This document shows positions 32,618 to 41,685 of a stretch of DNA of 64,000 nucleotides, in pieces. Each line of letters begins with the position of its first letter. Position 1 is the first letter of the stretch. Origin of the DNA: Jejuia sp. UBA6058. Lineage in GTDB: Bacteria; Bacteroidota; Bacteroidia; Flavobacteriales; Flavobacteriaceae. Made by a program: the position numbers and the translations under genes. Where the stretch lies: the NCBI GenBank assembly GCA_002428965.1, contig DIYI01000017.1:374658-438657 (forward strand), written 5' to 3'. The notes under the pieces are model-generated. The model did not search any database. It was not told where the DNA came from and saw nothing but the letters and a program-made list of their open reading frames with translations.

Positions 32618-33070
32618 TTAATTTGATTGTGCTACTACCTCAAAAGGCAATTCTACAACTACTTCTCTGTGCAAACGAATAGTAGCATTGTATTGCCCTA
32701 AACGTTTTACATTTCCACCTGCTACAGAAATGAACTTTTTGTCTATTTCATGACCTTCTTTTTCTAAAGCACCAGCAACGTCAATGTTATTTACAGAGCC
32801 AAACAACTTGTCTCCTGCCCCTACTTTAGAAGCAATCTTAATTTCTAATGCCTTTAAAGCTTCAGCAGTTTTGTTAGCATCATCAACTATTTTCTTCTCT
32901 TTAAAAGCTCTTTGTTTTAAATTTTCTGCCAAAACCTTTTTAGCAGAAGGTGTAGCTATAATAGCGTGTCCTTGAGGAATTAAATAATTTCTACCATAAC
33001 CGTTCTTAACTGTTACAATGTCGTCTTTAAATCCTAAATTTTCAACGTCTTGTTTTAATATAAGTTCCAT
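32618..33070 (-). CDS. rplI: 50S ribosomal protein L9
   Basis: A 150-aa ribosomal protein: MELILKQDVENLGFKDDIVT and VKNGYGRNYLIPQGHAIIAT are the L9 N-terminal signature that binds 23S rRNA. The long connecting helix (about 45-75) and the C-terminal domain follow; length is normal. Third gene of the rpsF-rpsR-rplI operon, 13 nt after rpsR, followed by a strong terminator. Confidence 0.95.
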   Translation of the reverse strand: MELILKQDVENLGFKDDIVTVKNGYGRNYLIPQGHAIIATPSAKKVLAENLKQRAFKEKKIVDDANKTAEALKALEIKIASKVGAGDKLFGSVNNIDVAGALEKEGHEIDKKFISVAGGNVKRLGQYNATIRLHREVVVELPFEVVAQSN

Positions 33071-33083
33071 TGTTATGATTGTT

Positions 33084-33380
33084 TTATTTTAATAAATCAG
33101 CCACGTAAGGCATTAATGCTAAATGACGTGCTCTTTTTACAGCAACGGACACTTTACGTTGGTACTTTAAAGACGTACCTGTTAAGCGCCTTGGTAAAAT
33201 TTTACCTTGCTCGTTCACAAACTTTAATAAGAAATCGGGATCCTTATAATCTATATATTTGATACCAGACTTTTTAAAACGACAATATTTCTTTTGTTTG
33301 TTTGTTTCAATATTAAGCGGAGTTAAATATCTAATTTCTCCGTCTTTCTTTCCTTTTGCTTGTTGATCTATAGATGCCAT
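33084..33380 (-). CDS. rpsR: 30S ribosomal protein S18
   Basis: A 98-aa protein. The core is YCRFKKSGIKYIDYKDPDFL, then GKILPRRLTGTSLKYQRKVS and AVKRARHLALMPYVADL, the S18 signature. The N-terminus has about 20 extra residues compared with proteobacterial S18, normal for Bacteroidota. S18 pairs with S6 on the small subunit, in line with the 3-nt gap to rpsF. Confidence 0.95.
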   Translation of the reverse strand: MASIDQQAKGKKDGEIRYLTPLNIETNKQKKYCRFKKSGIKYIDYKDPDFLLKFVNEQGKILPRRLTGTSLKYQRKVSVAVKRARHLALMPYVADLLK

Positions 33381-33383
33381 AAA

Positions 33384-33722
33384 TTAAGCCTTAGTTTTAA
33401 GTTTTTCTCTTCTTCTTTCTGCCCAAGCCACAGCGTGCTTGTCTAGTTTTACAGTTAAGTAACGCATAAAACGCTCGTCACGTCTAAACTCAACCTCCAA
33501 AGTATCTATTACCTCTCCAGCAACTTGGTACTCAAATAAGTGATAAAATCCACTTTTTTTGTTTTGAATTGGATACGCTAATTTTTTAAGCCCCCAATCT
33601 TCTTTCGATATCATCTTAGCACCTTTAGAAACGAGAAAATCTTCGTATTTCTTTACTGTTTCCTTTATCTGTTCTTCAGATAAAACGGGATTTAAGATGA
33701 AAACAGTTTCATAATGATTCAT
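33384..33722 (-). CDS. rpsF: 30S ribosomal protein S6
   Basis: A 112-aa protein starting MNHYETVFILNPVLSEEQIK, with DWGLKKLAYPIQNKKSGFYH and the RRDERFMRYLTVKLDKHA signature of S6. First gene of the operon; the promoter is at 33754-33761. The start is well supported by the conserved MNHYE. Confidence 0.95.
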   Translation of the reverse strand: MNHYETVFILNPVLSEEQIKETVKKYEDFLVSKGAKMISKEDWGLKKLAYPIQNKKSGFYHLFEYQVAGEVIDTLEVEFRRDERFMRYLTVKLDKHAVAWAERRREKLKTKA

Positions 33723-33753
33723 AAAAATCTATTTTATTATTAAAAATTGGCTG

Positions 33754-33761
33754 CAAAAGTA
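33754..33761 (-). promoter_or_regulatory. -7 promoter element of the rpsF operon
   Basis: TACTTTTG on the minus strand (followed by CAGCC) matches TAnnTTTG, about 31 nt before the rpsF start. Confidence 0.6.
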
Positions 33762-33945
33762 AATAATTTTTATGGATTACACAACCATACACATTACAAG
33801 AAAATATATATATTTACTCATATTTTCGGTGCTGTTTTAAACTGTTAATATTATGTTAAATTGTACACTTTACCGATGATTTTTGGTTTTTAGCGGAAAA
33901 AGTTGTACTATTGTCGATATCTTAACCGAAATAATATAAAATGTT

Positions 33946-34641
33946 ATGACTTTAAACTGTGTAGTAGTAGACGATTCCGCAATACAACGTCTTTCTATTG
34001 TTAAGTTAGTAGAGAATCATCCCTCACTAAACTTAATTGCAGAATACAGTAGTGCGCTCGAAACAAAAAATGGTTTAAATACGCATCAAGTAGACTTAAT
34101 CTTTTTAGACATTGAAATGCCAGTGCTAAATGGTTTTGAACTGTTAGACGTATTAAACAAAAAACCCCAAATTATTTTTGTAACTGGTAAAACCGAATAT
34201 GCTTTTAAGGCATTTAATTATGATGCTACCGATTATTTGCATAAACCTATTACAAAAGAACGCTTTAACACATCTGTGGACAAAGCACTAGAACAACACA
34301 AATTAACACTTGATTTCCAAGAAGAAGAAGGTGAACATATTTTTGTGAAAAGTAATCTCAAAAAACGTAAAGTTTACATTAAAGACATTAAATGGATTGA
34401 AGCTCTTGGTGACTATGTAAAATTAGTTACCGAAGAAACAAGTCTTGTTGTATTATCTACAATGAAAGCTTTTGAGGCAGAACTGCCTGAAAATAAATTT
34501 TTAAGAATCCACAAATCTTATATTGTTAATCTTGATAAGATTGATAGATTTAACAGTAAAAATGTTGAAGTTGGTGCTTACGAAATACCATTAAGTCGAA
34601 ATAAAAAGACGCAATTGGTTGATGCTTTAAATAACATTTAA
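33946..34641 (+). CDS. LytTR-family response regulator
   Basis: 231 aa. Receiver domain at 1-120: VVVDDSAIQRLSIVKLVENH, phospho-acceptor Asp in LIFLDIEMPVLNGFELLDVL, and the Lys in YLHKPI. LytTR DNA-binding domain at about 135-231: IFVKSNLKKRKVYIKDIKWI, LRIHKSYIVNLDKIDRF. LytTR regulators often work with a histidine kinase of the His_kinase (LytS-like) type, none of which is adjacent. Monocistronic, divergent from rpsF; a TACTATTG box upstream (about 33907) is a possible promoter. Confidence 0.9.
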   Translation: MTLNCVVVDDSAIQRLSIVKLVENHPSLNLIAEYSSALETKNGLNTHQVDLIFLDIEMPVLNGFELLDVLNKKPQIIFVTGKTEYAFKAFNYDATDYLHKPITKERFNTSVDKALEQHKLTLDFQEEEGEHIFVKSNLKKRKVYIKDIKWIEALGDYVKLVTEETSLVVLSTMKAFEAELPENKFLRIHKSYIVNLDKIDRFNSKNVEVGAYEIPLSRNKKTQLVDALNNI

Positions 34642-34701
34642 TTTTAGGTAGCCTTCAGGCAACAATTAGTTGAAACTTGAAAAATTTTAAACCTTGTTTC
34701 G

Positions 34702-37152
34702 CTAATAATTATCAACATTTAAAATTATTTTAACCGACCGAAAATCTTTTATACTCAAGAAGCTATTGTTTATTTTTATGATAGCTTCTTTTGTTTTTGA
34801 TAAGGATTGCTTTTTGGGAATCTTCACCAAAATATTCTTGTGAAACTGATTGCGTATTCTTGCAATTGGTGGCGACTCTGGACCCAAAACATAATCTCCA
34901 AATATTTGACGTAAAGACCTTCCAAACCAAATTGAGGCCTGCTCCACCCTATTATAATCCTTGTGCTTTAGTGTAATTTTAATCTGCTTGTAAATTGGTG
35001 GGTATTTAAAATTGAAGCGATCATCCATTTGCTCTTTAAACATTGCATTATAGTTATTTGTTGACACTTGTTGCAAAATAGTATGATATGGATTGTATGT
35101 TTGCACTAAGACCTTGCCACGCTTATCCGTTCGTCCTGCTCTGCCGCTTACTTGCATAATCAATTGAAAACTACGCTCATGGGCTCTAAAATCTGGAAAA
35201 TTCAACATATTATCAGCATTCATAACCCCAACGAGCTTTACATTTCTAAAATCCAAACCTTTTGTTAGCATTTGTGTTCCCACCAAAATATCTACTTCTT
35301 GTTGTTCAAACGCTGTGATTACTTTTTCGTAACCATACTTTCCGCGCGTTGTATCCAAATCCATTCTAGCAACTTTGTGGTCTGGAAATATAACCTTCAC
35401 CTCTTCTTCTATTTGCTCTGTACCAAAACCTTTATTATTTAGTTCTGTGCTACCACAAGCTTCGCAAGTTTTCGGCATTGGTGCATTATATCCGCAGTAA
35501 TGACATCGTAACTGGTTTCGATATTGATGATATGTTAAACTAACATCGCAATTTGGACATTGAGGAGAATGCCCACACGTATTGCACTCAATAATTGGAG
35601 AAAAGCCTCTTCTATTTTGAAACAGAATAATTTGATGCCCTTCTGAAAGGGTTTCGGTCATTTCCTCAATCAATCTATCACTAAAATGCCCTTTCATCAA
35701 TTTACGTTTATGCTTATCCTTAATGTCTACCAATTCTATTTCGGGCATTAGAACATTATTAAATCTATGCTTCAACTCCACCATGCCATAACGCTGCTGT
35801 TGTGCATTGAAATAACTTTCTAAACTTGGTGTTGCAGAACCCAGCAATGTTTTTGCTTTATGCATATTAGCCAATACAATGGCTGCATCTCTTGCGTGAT
35901 AACGAGGCGCAGGATCAAACTGTTTGAAGGATTGCTCATGCTCTTCATCTACAATAATCAATCCCAAATTGCTAAAAGGCAAAAATATAGACGAACGTGC
36001 TCCAAGTACTATTTGCGCCTTCTTAGAATTATTCAAAACATTATTCCATACCTCAACACGCTCATGTGATGAATACTTAGAATGAAATATTGCGACTTTT
36101 TCACCAAAATAGTTTTGCAGTCTTGTTACCAGCTGCGTTGTTAAGGCAATTTCCGGTAATAAATACAGAACCTGTTGCTGTTTTTGCAATTTTTCCTCAA
36201 TAAGTTTTACATAGATTTCTGTTTTTCCAGAAGAGGTAACACCATGCAATAATACCGTATGTTGGGCTTGAAATTCTAAGTTTATTTCATCTAATGCTCT
36301 TTTTTGGTATTCATTAAGTTGTTTTGATTCATTATTTTCACTACCAGAAAATGTTACCCTATCTGTCTGAATAAAATATTCCTCTAATATTTTCTTATCT
36401 ATTAAAGTTTTAATTATTGAAGATGAAGCACTGCTTTCGTTGGATAAATCCTTAACTTTAATTGGCTTTTTTGTTTTTGAAGACAGCATGAACAGCGTAA
36501 GGATAACTTGTTTTTGCTTGGGTGCTCGATTCAATTCGTCCAATAAATTGTTCAAATTCTCTTCGGAAGTATATTTTGAAGTGAGTTTTACATAACGCAC
36601 CAATTTCGGCTTATACTTTTCAAATACCTCCTCATGAACTGAAATAGCTTCTTTTTCAATTAGTCTTTTAATTACTGGTAAAACACTTTTCTTATCCAAA
36701 ATATTCATAATATCTTGAATCTTTAAAGACGATTGATGATGTAGTGCTTCGTAAACTAAAAATTCGTCATCTCTTAGGGTTTCATCATTTAATTGCTCAG
36801 AGGTTTTTGATATTATGGTCTCGCTTTCCAAAACAAAAGCACTGGGTAATGCAGCACGCATAACATCACCTAAAGTGCACATATAGTAACTAGAAATCCA
36901 TTTCCAAAACTTTATTTGTAAAGTATTAACTAAAGGAACTTCATCTAAAATTTGATGAATTTCTTTGGCTTCATAAACCAGTGGCGGTTTTTGATGAATG
37001 TTATAAACTAACCCAGTATATATTTTTGATTTTCCGAAAGGCACAGAAACACGCATTCCGACTTCAAGATATTCAGCCTCAGCGTCCGTTATGCTGTAGG
37101 TAAACAGTTTCTGTATAGGAATGGGCAATATTACATCTATGAAATATGACAA
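34702..37152 (-). CDS. priA: Primosomal protein N' (replication restart helicase)
   Basis: 816 aa. The N-terminal DNA-binding domain (FIDVILPIPIQKLFTYSITD), Walker A (LLHGVTSSGKTEIYVKLIEE), DEEH box (LIIVDEEHEQSFKQFDPAPR), and the zinc-binding Cys block (CNTCGHSPQCPNC, CHYCGY, CEACGS) are all present. Motif V/VI: GTQMLTKGLDFRNV and QVSGRAGRTDKRGKVLVQT. PriA reloads the replisome at stalled forks. It lies 19 nt downstream of DUF2147, probably in the same operon as BrkB-DUF2147. Confidence 0.95.
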   Translation of the reverse strand: MSYFIDVILPIPIQKLFTYSITDAEAEYLEVGMRVSVPFGKSKIYTGLVYNIHQKPPLVYEAKEIHQILDEVPLVNTLQIKFWKWISSYYMCTLGDVMRAALPSAFVLESETIISKTSEQLNDETLRDDEFLVYEALHHQSSLKIQDIMNILDKKSVLPVIKRLIEKEAISVHEEVFEKYKPKLVRYVKLTSKYTSEENLNNLLDELNRAPKQKQVILTLFMLSSKTKKPIKVKDLSNESSASSSIIKTLIDKKILEEYFIQTDRVTFSGSENNESKQLNEYQKRALDEINLEFQAQHTVLLHGVTSSGKTEIYVKLIEEKLQKQQQVLYLLPEIALTTQLVTRLQNYFGEKVAIFHSKYSSHERVEVWNNVLNNSKKAQIVLGARSSIFLPFSNLGLIIVDEEHEQSFKQFDPAPRYHARDAAIVLANMHKAKTLLGSATPSLESYFNAQQQRYGMVELKHRFNNVLMPEIELVDIKDKHKRKLMKGHFSDRLIEEMTETLSEGHQIILFQNRRGFSPIIECNTCGHSPQCPNCDVSLTYHQYRNQLRCHYCGYNAPMPKTCEACGSTELNNKGFGTEQIEEEVKVIFPDHKVARMDLDTTRGKYGYEKVITAFEQQEVDILVGTQMLTKGLDFRNVKLVGVMNADNMLNFPDFRAHERSFQLIMQVSGRAGRTDKRGKVLVQTYNPYHTILQQVSTNNYNAMFKEQMDDRFNFKYPPIYKQIKITLKHKDYNRVEQASIWFGRSLRQIFGDYVLGPESPPIARIRNQFHKNILVKIPKKQSLSKTKEAIIKINNSFLSIKDFRSVKIILNVDNY

Positions 37153-37171
37153 GTTTTTCTATTGAAAAGAA

Positions 37172-37597
37172 TTATTTAATACGTTCCCAATATTGCGTTG
37201 CATAAAAGAATGCCACGTAACCGCGTACCTGTAGTAAGTCTATATTATCTAGGTCTAATCCGATACGACACTTATATTTTTTACCCTTTTGCGGATCGAA
37301 AATTGTACCTCCTTCATAGTAATCACCGTCTTTTTCAAGGTTTTTAATCAATACAAAACCAAGAATGGGTTTGTTTTTATCTTTCCCTTCACATTTAGTA
37401 CAAATCGCATTTTTACGCTCAGGATTTAGAATGTCAACGATTTTACCAAATACTTTCCCATTACTCTCATAAATTTCAACTATAGATTTCGCTTCTCCAG
37501 TTTCATCATCAATAGTTTTCCATTTACCAAAAATATCTTGTGCTTGTGCAAAACAAACTATCAAACTAAATCCTAAAATCAATCCTTTATGCTTCAT
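37172..37597 (-). CDS. DUF2147 domain-containing secreted protein
   Basis: 141 aa. Signal peptide MKHKGLILGFSLIVCFAQAQ, then DUF2147: DIFGKWKTIDDETGEAKSIV, GKVFGKIVDILNP, CTKCEGKDKNKPILGFVLIK, and the C-terminal RGYVAFFYATQYWERI. The family is periplasmic with no proven function. It overlaps the BrkB gene by 11 nt upstream and precedes priA by 19 nt. Confidence 0.87.
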   Translation of the reverse strand: MKHKGLILGFSLIVCFAQAQDIFGKWKTIDDETGEAKSIVEIYESNGKVFGKIVDILNPERKNAICTKCEGKDKNKPILGFVLIKNLEKDGDYYEGGTIFDPQKGKKYKCRIGLDLDNIDLLQVRGYVAFFYATQYWERIK

Positions 37598-38540
37598 ATT
37601 TTCTCAATTTTCTTAACATATTTAATGATGCATTCAATTCATACCCCAATAGCAAAATGTTAGAGTTTAACCATAAATACAACAGCAAAATTAATAACGC
37701 ACCTATAGAACCATATAGTTTATTGTACTGACTAAAATTTTCAATGTAAATACTAAACAAATAAGACGTTAATATTATTAGGATGGTAGTTAATAAAGCT
37801 CCTATGGAAAAAAATCGGGAAGCTCTACCTTCTTTAGTTCCAAAATAATACAAAGTTGCAGTGGCAACATAAACCATAATGATAAAAAACATATATTTAG
37901 CAAAAATTATCCAACCCAAACCTTGGCCATTTTCTTCTAAAGACGCCCCACTTACACTTTTGTAAATTGGGCTTAAAATGTATATTTGGAAGTAACCAAA
38001 TACCGCTACAGTGAGCAATACCAAAATTGCCAAAATCAAGGCGATACCTAACGCGTATAAGTATTGTTGAAACACATTTCTTGTTAATTGTTCATGATAC
38101 GAATTCTCAAAGCCAGAAAACACAGCATTTACACCATTTGCCATTAACAGCATTGATAGTAAAAAAACCGAAGACAATAATCCTGCCCCTGAACCAGCAC
38201 TTATATTTTCAAAAATATTGGATAAGAAAAAATCTGACGTTTGCGGAGGTAAAAACGAATTCAAAAATTCCAAAAACTTGTCTTGAAAATCTTGAATTGG
38301 AATATACGGAATAAGAATAATGACAAATAGCAAAAATGGGAAGATAGCTGTGAAAAAACTAAAGGCAATAGCACTGGCTCTCGTAGTTAGTGCCCCTTTT
38401 ACCACACCCAACACATACAGTTCTAGTAAATCATAAGTGGAAAGCCCCTCAAAACCGGGTAATTTTATCTGCTTTAATAACCTAACTAAGATATTAACTA
38501 AAGGAATTTTTTCTAGTTTATCTTCAATAGGTTTCGACAT
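37587..38540 (-). CDS. YihY/BrkB family inner-membrane protein
   Basis: 317 aa with six hydrophobic segments. Family motifs: RASAIAFSFFTAIFPFLLFV and GSIGALLILLLYLWLNSNIL. The family was once taken for RNase BN, but is a membrane protein of unknown role (a possible transporter). It is the first gene of a minus-strand unit with DUF2147 and priA. Confidence 0.87.
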   Translation of the reverse strand: MSKPIEDKLEKIPLVNILVRLLKQIKLPGFEGLSTYDLLELYVLGVVKGALTTRASAIAFSFFTAIFPFLLFVIILIPYIPIQDFQDKFLEFLNSFLPPQTSDFFLSNIFENISAGSGAGLLSSVFLLSMLLMANGVNAVFSGFENSYHEQLTRNVFQQYLYALGIALILAILVLLTVAVFGYFQIYILSPIYKSVSGASLEENGQGLGWIIFAKYMFFIIMVYVATATLYYFGTKEGRASRFFSIGALLTTILIILTSYLFSIYIENFSQYNKLYGSIGALLILLLYLWLNSNILLLGYELNASLNMLRKLRKYEA

Positions 38541-38638
38541 TAATTACTAAAATTTTCTTTTCTACTTACAATTAGCAAGTTAAAAAATTAGTAGCATTAA
38601 GACAGATAATGTTTCAAAAAAATAAGTAAGAAATTGTT

Positions 38639-39499
38639 TTATTTAACGGCTTTTAAACTCAAATCCATATTATGAACCGAATGCGTTAAAGCACCGCAAG
38701 AAATATAATCTACACCACATTCGGCATAATGGCGAATTGTAGTTTCGTTAATATTACCAGAACTCTCTGTAAGACATTTATCCCCAATCAATTCTACAGC
38801 TGTTATGGTATCTGCATAATCAAAATTATCCAATAAAATGCGGTACACCCCGTCGCTTTCTAGAATTTCTTCCACCTCTGATAAATCACGAGCTTCAACC
38901 ATTATTTGAAGGTCTTTACCTGTTTCGGACAAATAATCTTTGGTCATATTAATAGCCTTGGTAATACCACCTGCAAAATCGATATGATTGTCTTTTAGCA
39001 TAATCATGTCATACAATGCAAACCTATGGTTTTTGCCGCCTCCAATTTGAACTGCCCATTTCTCTAAAATTCTAATTCCAGGTGTAGTTTTTCTGGTATC
39101 TAAAATTTGTGTATTTGTGCCTTCTAGTAAATCTACAAAACTTCTTGTTTTTGTAGCAATAGCACTCATACGCTGCATTGCATTAAGCAAGGTGCGCTCT
39201 GCTTTAAGTATAGATTGCGAAGGACCTTCTACATATAAAACAACATCTCCAAAAGAAACTGCTGTACCATCTTCTATCTTAATATCAACCCTTAGCCTTT
39301 TGTCAACATAATCAAAAACTCTACGTGCAAAATTCACACCCGCAATTACACCTTTATCCTTAACTAATAATTTAGCTCTACCTCTAGCATTTTCTGGAAT
39401 ACAAGCCAAGGAACTATGGTCGCCATCTCCAACATCTTCTCTTATAGCGTTTTCAATAATATAAGCTACTTCTTTCTCGAAATAATCTTTCGTAATCAT
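38639..39499 (-). CDS. nadC: Nicotinate-nucleotide pyrophosphorylase (carboxylating)
   Basis: A 286-aa enzyme that makes nicotinate mononucleotide from quinolinate and PRPP in NAD synthesis. Motifs: EDVGDGDHSSLACIP, LLNAMQRMSAIATKTRSFVD, LDTRKTTPGIRILEKWAVQI, GGGKNHRFALYDMIMLKDNH, and the C-terminal CGVDYISCGALTHSV. All catalytic basic residues of the family appear to be present. Monocistronic and divergent from rlmH. Confidence 0.95.
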   Translation of the reverse strand: MITKDYFEKEVAYIIENAIREDVGDGDHSSLACIPENARGRAKLLVKDKGVIAGVNFARRVFDYVDKRLRVDIKIEDGTAVSFGDVVLYVEGPSQSILKAERTLLNAMQRMSAIATKTRSFVDLLEGTNTQILDTRKTTPGIRILEKWAVQIGGGKNHRFALYDMIMLKDNHIDFAGGITKAINMTKDYLSETGKDLQIMVEARDLSEVEEILESDGVYRILLDNFDYADTITAVELIGDKCLTESSGNINETTIRHYAECGVDYISCGALTHSVHNMDLSLKAVK

Positions 39500-39596
39500 A
39501 CTAGGAAAATTTCGGCTAAAATAATAAATGCAATATTAATTTGCGAATTTTTTAGTTTTATTGCCAGAAAATATAAATTTCATAAAATAGAACTTT

Positions 39597-39604
39597 TAAT
39601 TTTG
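39597..39604 (+). promoter_or_regulatory. -7 promoter element of rlmH
   Basis: TAATTTTG matches TAnnTTTG. It ends only 4 nt before the ATG at 39609, so the transcript should be leaderless or nearly so. Confidence 0.5.
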
Positions 39605-39608
39605 CCTT

Positions 39609-40082
39609 ATGACGATTAAACTACTTGCTATAGGAAAAACTGATAATAAGGAACTTATAACCTTAATTGAGGTTTATAAAAAACGTCTAAACCACTATAT
39701 TAAGTTTCAATTTGAAATTATACCAGATGTAAAAAACAGTAAGAATTTAAGTGAGAATGAACAGAAGCAAAAGGAGGGGGAATTGATTCTAAAAAAGTTA
39801 TCCTCTAATGATTTCCTGGTTCTTTTAGATGAAAAAGGTAAAGAGTTTAACTCTATCGACTTCTCAAACTATCTTCAAAAACATATGAATTCGGGTATAA
39901 AACAACTTGTTTTTGTTATTGGTGGGCCTTATGGGTTTTCTGATGAATTGTATCATAAAGCAAAAGGAAAGATTGCGCTTTCTAAAATGACATTTTCGCA
40001 TCAAATGGTGCGCTTATTTTTTATCGAACAACTATACAGAGGTTTTACTATTTTAAGGAACGAGCCTTATCATCATCAGTAA
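39609..40082 (+). CDS. rlmH: 23S rRNA (pseudouridine1915-N3)-methyltransferase
   Basis: A 157-aa SPOUT enzyme that methylates pseudouridine 1915 of 23S rRNA. The knot motif VIGGPYGFSDELYHKAKGKI, SKMTFSHQMVRLFFIEQLYR and the C-terminal ILRNEPYHHQ are all characteristic. Length is normal. The predicted promoter directly abuts the start codon. It converges with the HPF gene across a shared terminator. Confidence 0.95.
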   Translation: MTIKLLAIGKTDNKELITLIEVYKKRLNHYIKFQFEIIPDVKNSKNLSENEQKQKEGELILKKLSSNDFLVLLDEKGKEFNSIDFSNYLQKHMNSGIKQLVFVIGGPYGFSDELYHKAKGKIALSKMTFSHQMVRLFFIEQLYRGFTILRNEPYHHQ

Positions 40083-40117
40083 ATTACAGGCAACAAAAAA
40101 GTTTACTTATTTAAAGA

Positions 40118-40153
40118 AAAAAGGATAATTAAAAAACTTTAATTATCCTTTTT
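40118..40153. terminator. Bidirectional terminator between rlmH and HPF genes
   Basis: AAAAAGGATAATTAAA (40118-40133) pairs perfectly with TTTAATTATCCTTTTT (40138-40153), with a 4-nt loop. The A and T ends serve both strands. Confidence 0.85.
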
Positions 40154-40175
40154 AATATAACTTTCTTCAATTCTT

Positions 40176-40475
40176 TTAATACGTTTTATAGACCTGCTTC
40201 CGCTTTTTAAGCTGGCGTTCTAAATCACTAATAGTTTCCCTCACTGAAACCTCAAAATTATGCTCGTTTGATGTTGCATAAATTCTTGGTCCTGGTAAAC
40301 TCAATTCAATATTACAAATCTTACCCCTTTCGTGATCTTTTTCATCTTGCTTAAAATACACCGAAGCATTTATCAAAAACTCATATCTATTAAACAATTT
40401 TTCTAATTTATCCTTTGCGAAACTTGAAAGTGTTTCACTTACATCAACATTTACATATTGAAAATTTACAGCCAT
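40176..40475 (-). CDS. Ribosome hibernation factor HPF/RaiA family (short form)
   Basis: A 99-aa protein: VNVDVSETLSSFAKDKLEKL, INASVYFKQDEKDHERGKIC, then YATSNEHNFEVSVRETISDL and ERQLKKRKQVYK. This is the single-domain S30AE fold that binds the 30S A/P sites and silences ribosomes in stationary phase. It lacks the C-terminal dimerisation domain of long HPF. Monocistronic, ending at the shared terminator. Confidence 0.88.
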   Translation of the reverse strand: MAVNFQYVNVDVSETLSSFAKDKLEKLFNRYEFLINASVYFKQDEKDHERGKICNIELSLPGPRIYATSNEHNFEVSVRETISDLERQLKKRKQVYKTY

Positions 40476-40626
40476 AGTCGGTTCATTTTAAAATTTATCT
40501 CACTGTTAAATTACAATTTTTAACATGCATATAAGTTGATAATTATCATAAAAAAAATATAAAATATGATTAGCTCTGAAAGTTAAAGCCAACAACATCG
40601 TCTATTAACAACACAATCAATTATTT

Positions 40627-41010
40627 ATGAAAACAACCCAACCTAAGTCCGTTATTATATTTGATGGCGAATGTAATTCATGCAATGGTGTTGTAGGTTG
40701 GCTTTTAAAATTCGCCCCTGTAAATACTTTTAAATATGTGGCGTTCCAGTCGCCTCAAGGTCAAGAATTATTAATGCAATATGGTTTCCCAACTAAAACA
40801 CTAGATACTGTAATTTTAATTGATGAAGATAGTGTTAAAACACATTCTGACGGTTTTTTAAAAATAGTTTCAAAAATACCAAGGTGGCAACGAGTAGCAG
40901 CGTTTTTAGCATTTATACCTAGACTAATACGAGACACCATTTACAAAATAGCTTCAAAACACAGGGTGAAATGGTTCGGTAAATCTCAAAGTTGCACTAT
41001 TAGCTTTTAG
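40627..41010 (+). CDS. DCC-family thiol-disulfide oxidoreductase (DUF393)
   Basis: A 127-aa protein with the DCC motif FDGECNSCNGVVGWLLKFAP near the N-terminus: Asp followed by CxxC. The thioredoxin-like fold continues with YVAFQSPQGQELLMQYG and DSVKTHSDGFLKIVSKIPRW. No signal peptide; thiol-disulfide exchange is predicted, substrate unknown. 42 nt upstream of the purine NTP pyrophosphatase gene, which has its own promoter. Confidence 0.85.
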   Translation: MKTTQPKSVIIFDGECNSCNGVVGWLLKFAPVNTFKYVAFQSPQGQELLMQYGFPTKTLDTVILIDEDSVKTHSDGFLKIVSKIPRWQRVAAFLAFIPRLIRDTIYKIASKHRVKWFGKSQSCTISF

Positions 41011-41027
41011 TATCTCTCGAATAGCAG

Positions 41028-41035
41028 TACTTTTG
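41028..41035 (+). promoter_or_regulatory. -7 promoter element of the purine NTP pyrophosphatase gene
   Basis: TACTTTTG followed by CC is a perfect TAnnTTTG box, 17 nt before the ATG at 41053. Confidence 0.55.
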
Positions 41036-41052
41036 CCTTAAATTTCCACATT

Positions 41053-41640
41053 ATGCAACTGGTATTTGCTACCAACAATCAAAACAAATTAAAAGAAGTA
41101 CAAGCCTTAATTCCTTCTGAAATAAAATTGTTGTCTTTAAAAGATATTGGATGTCTTGAAGAGATTCCCGAAACGCAAAATACCATCGAAGGCAATGCAA
41201 CACAAAAATCTCAGTACGTAAAAGATAAGTATGGTTATAATTGTTTTGCAGATGATACAGGTTTAGAAGTAGAAGCCCTAAATGGAGCTCCTGGGGTATT
41301 TTCTGCACGATACGCTGGCACTCAAAGAAATGACGAAGATAACATGAATTTGTTGCTTAAAAAGTTAGAAAAGGCTGACAGTAGAAGCGCCCAATTTAAG
41401 ACGGTGATTTCACTCATTTTAGACAATACCGAAACTCAATTTACAGGAATTTGTAAAGGTGAAATCACTAAAGCGAAAACTGGAGAGAGAGGGTTTGGAT
41501 ATGATCCTATTTTTAAACCTAATGGGCATGATAAGACATTTGCGGAAATGGATTTGACTCTAAAAAATAAGATAGGGCATAGAGGAAAAGCAGTTTCGCA
41601 ACTGGTTAAGTTTCTTATTGGGCTTTATCAAAAAAATTAG
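41053..41640 (+). CDS. rdgB: Non-canonical purine NTP pyrophosphatase (RdgB/HAM1)
   Basis: A 195-aa enzyme that hydrolyses dITP/ITP and XTP to the monophosphates and keeps them out of DNA. Signature: LVFATNNQNKLKEVQALIP, YGYNCFADDTGLEVEALNG, PGVFSARYAG, and TGERGFGYDPIFKPNGHDKT. All family motifs are present at normal length. 45 nt upstream of the spoT start. Confidence 0.93.
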   Translation: MQLVFATNNQNKLKEVQALIPSEIKLLSLKDIGCLEEIPETQNTIEGNATQKSQYVKDKYGYNCFADDTGLEVEALNGAPGVFSARYAGTQRNDEDNMNLLLKKLEKADSRSAQFKTVISLILDNTETQFTGICKGEITKAKTGERGFGYDPIFKPNGHDKTFAEMDLTLKNKIGHRGKAVSQLVKFLIGLYQKN

Positions 41641-41685
41641 CAGTGCTATATTGGCTATTTAAACTGTTTATATTACTTTTATTTG

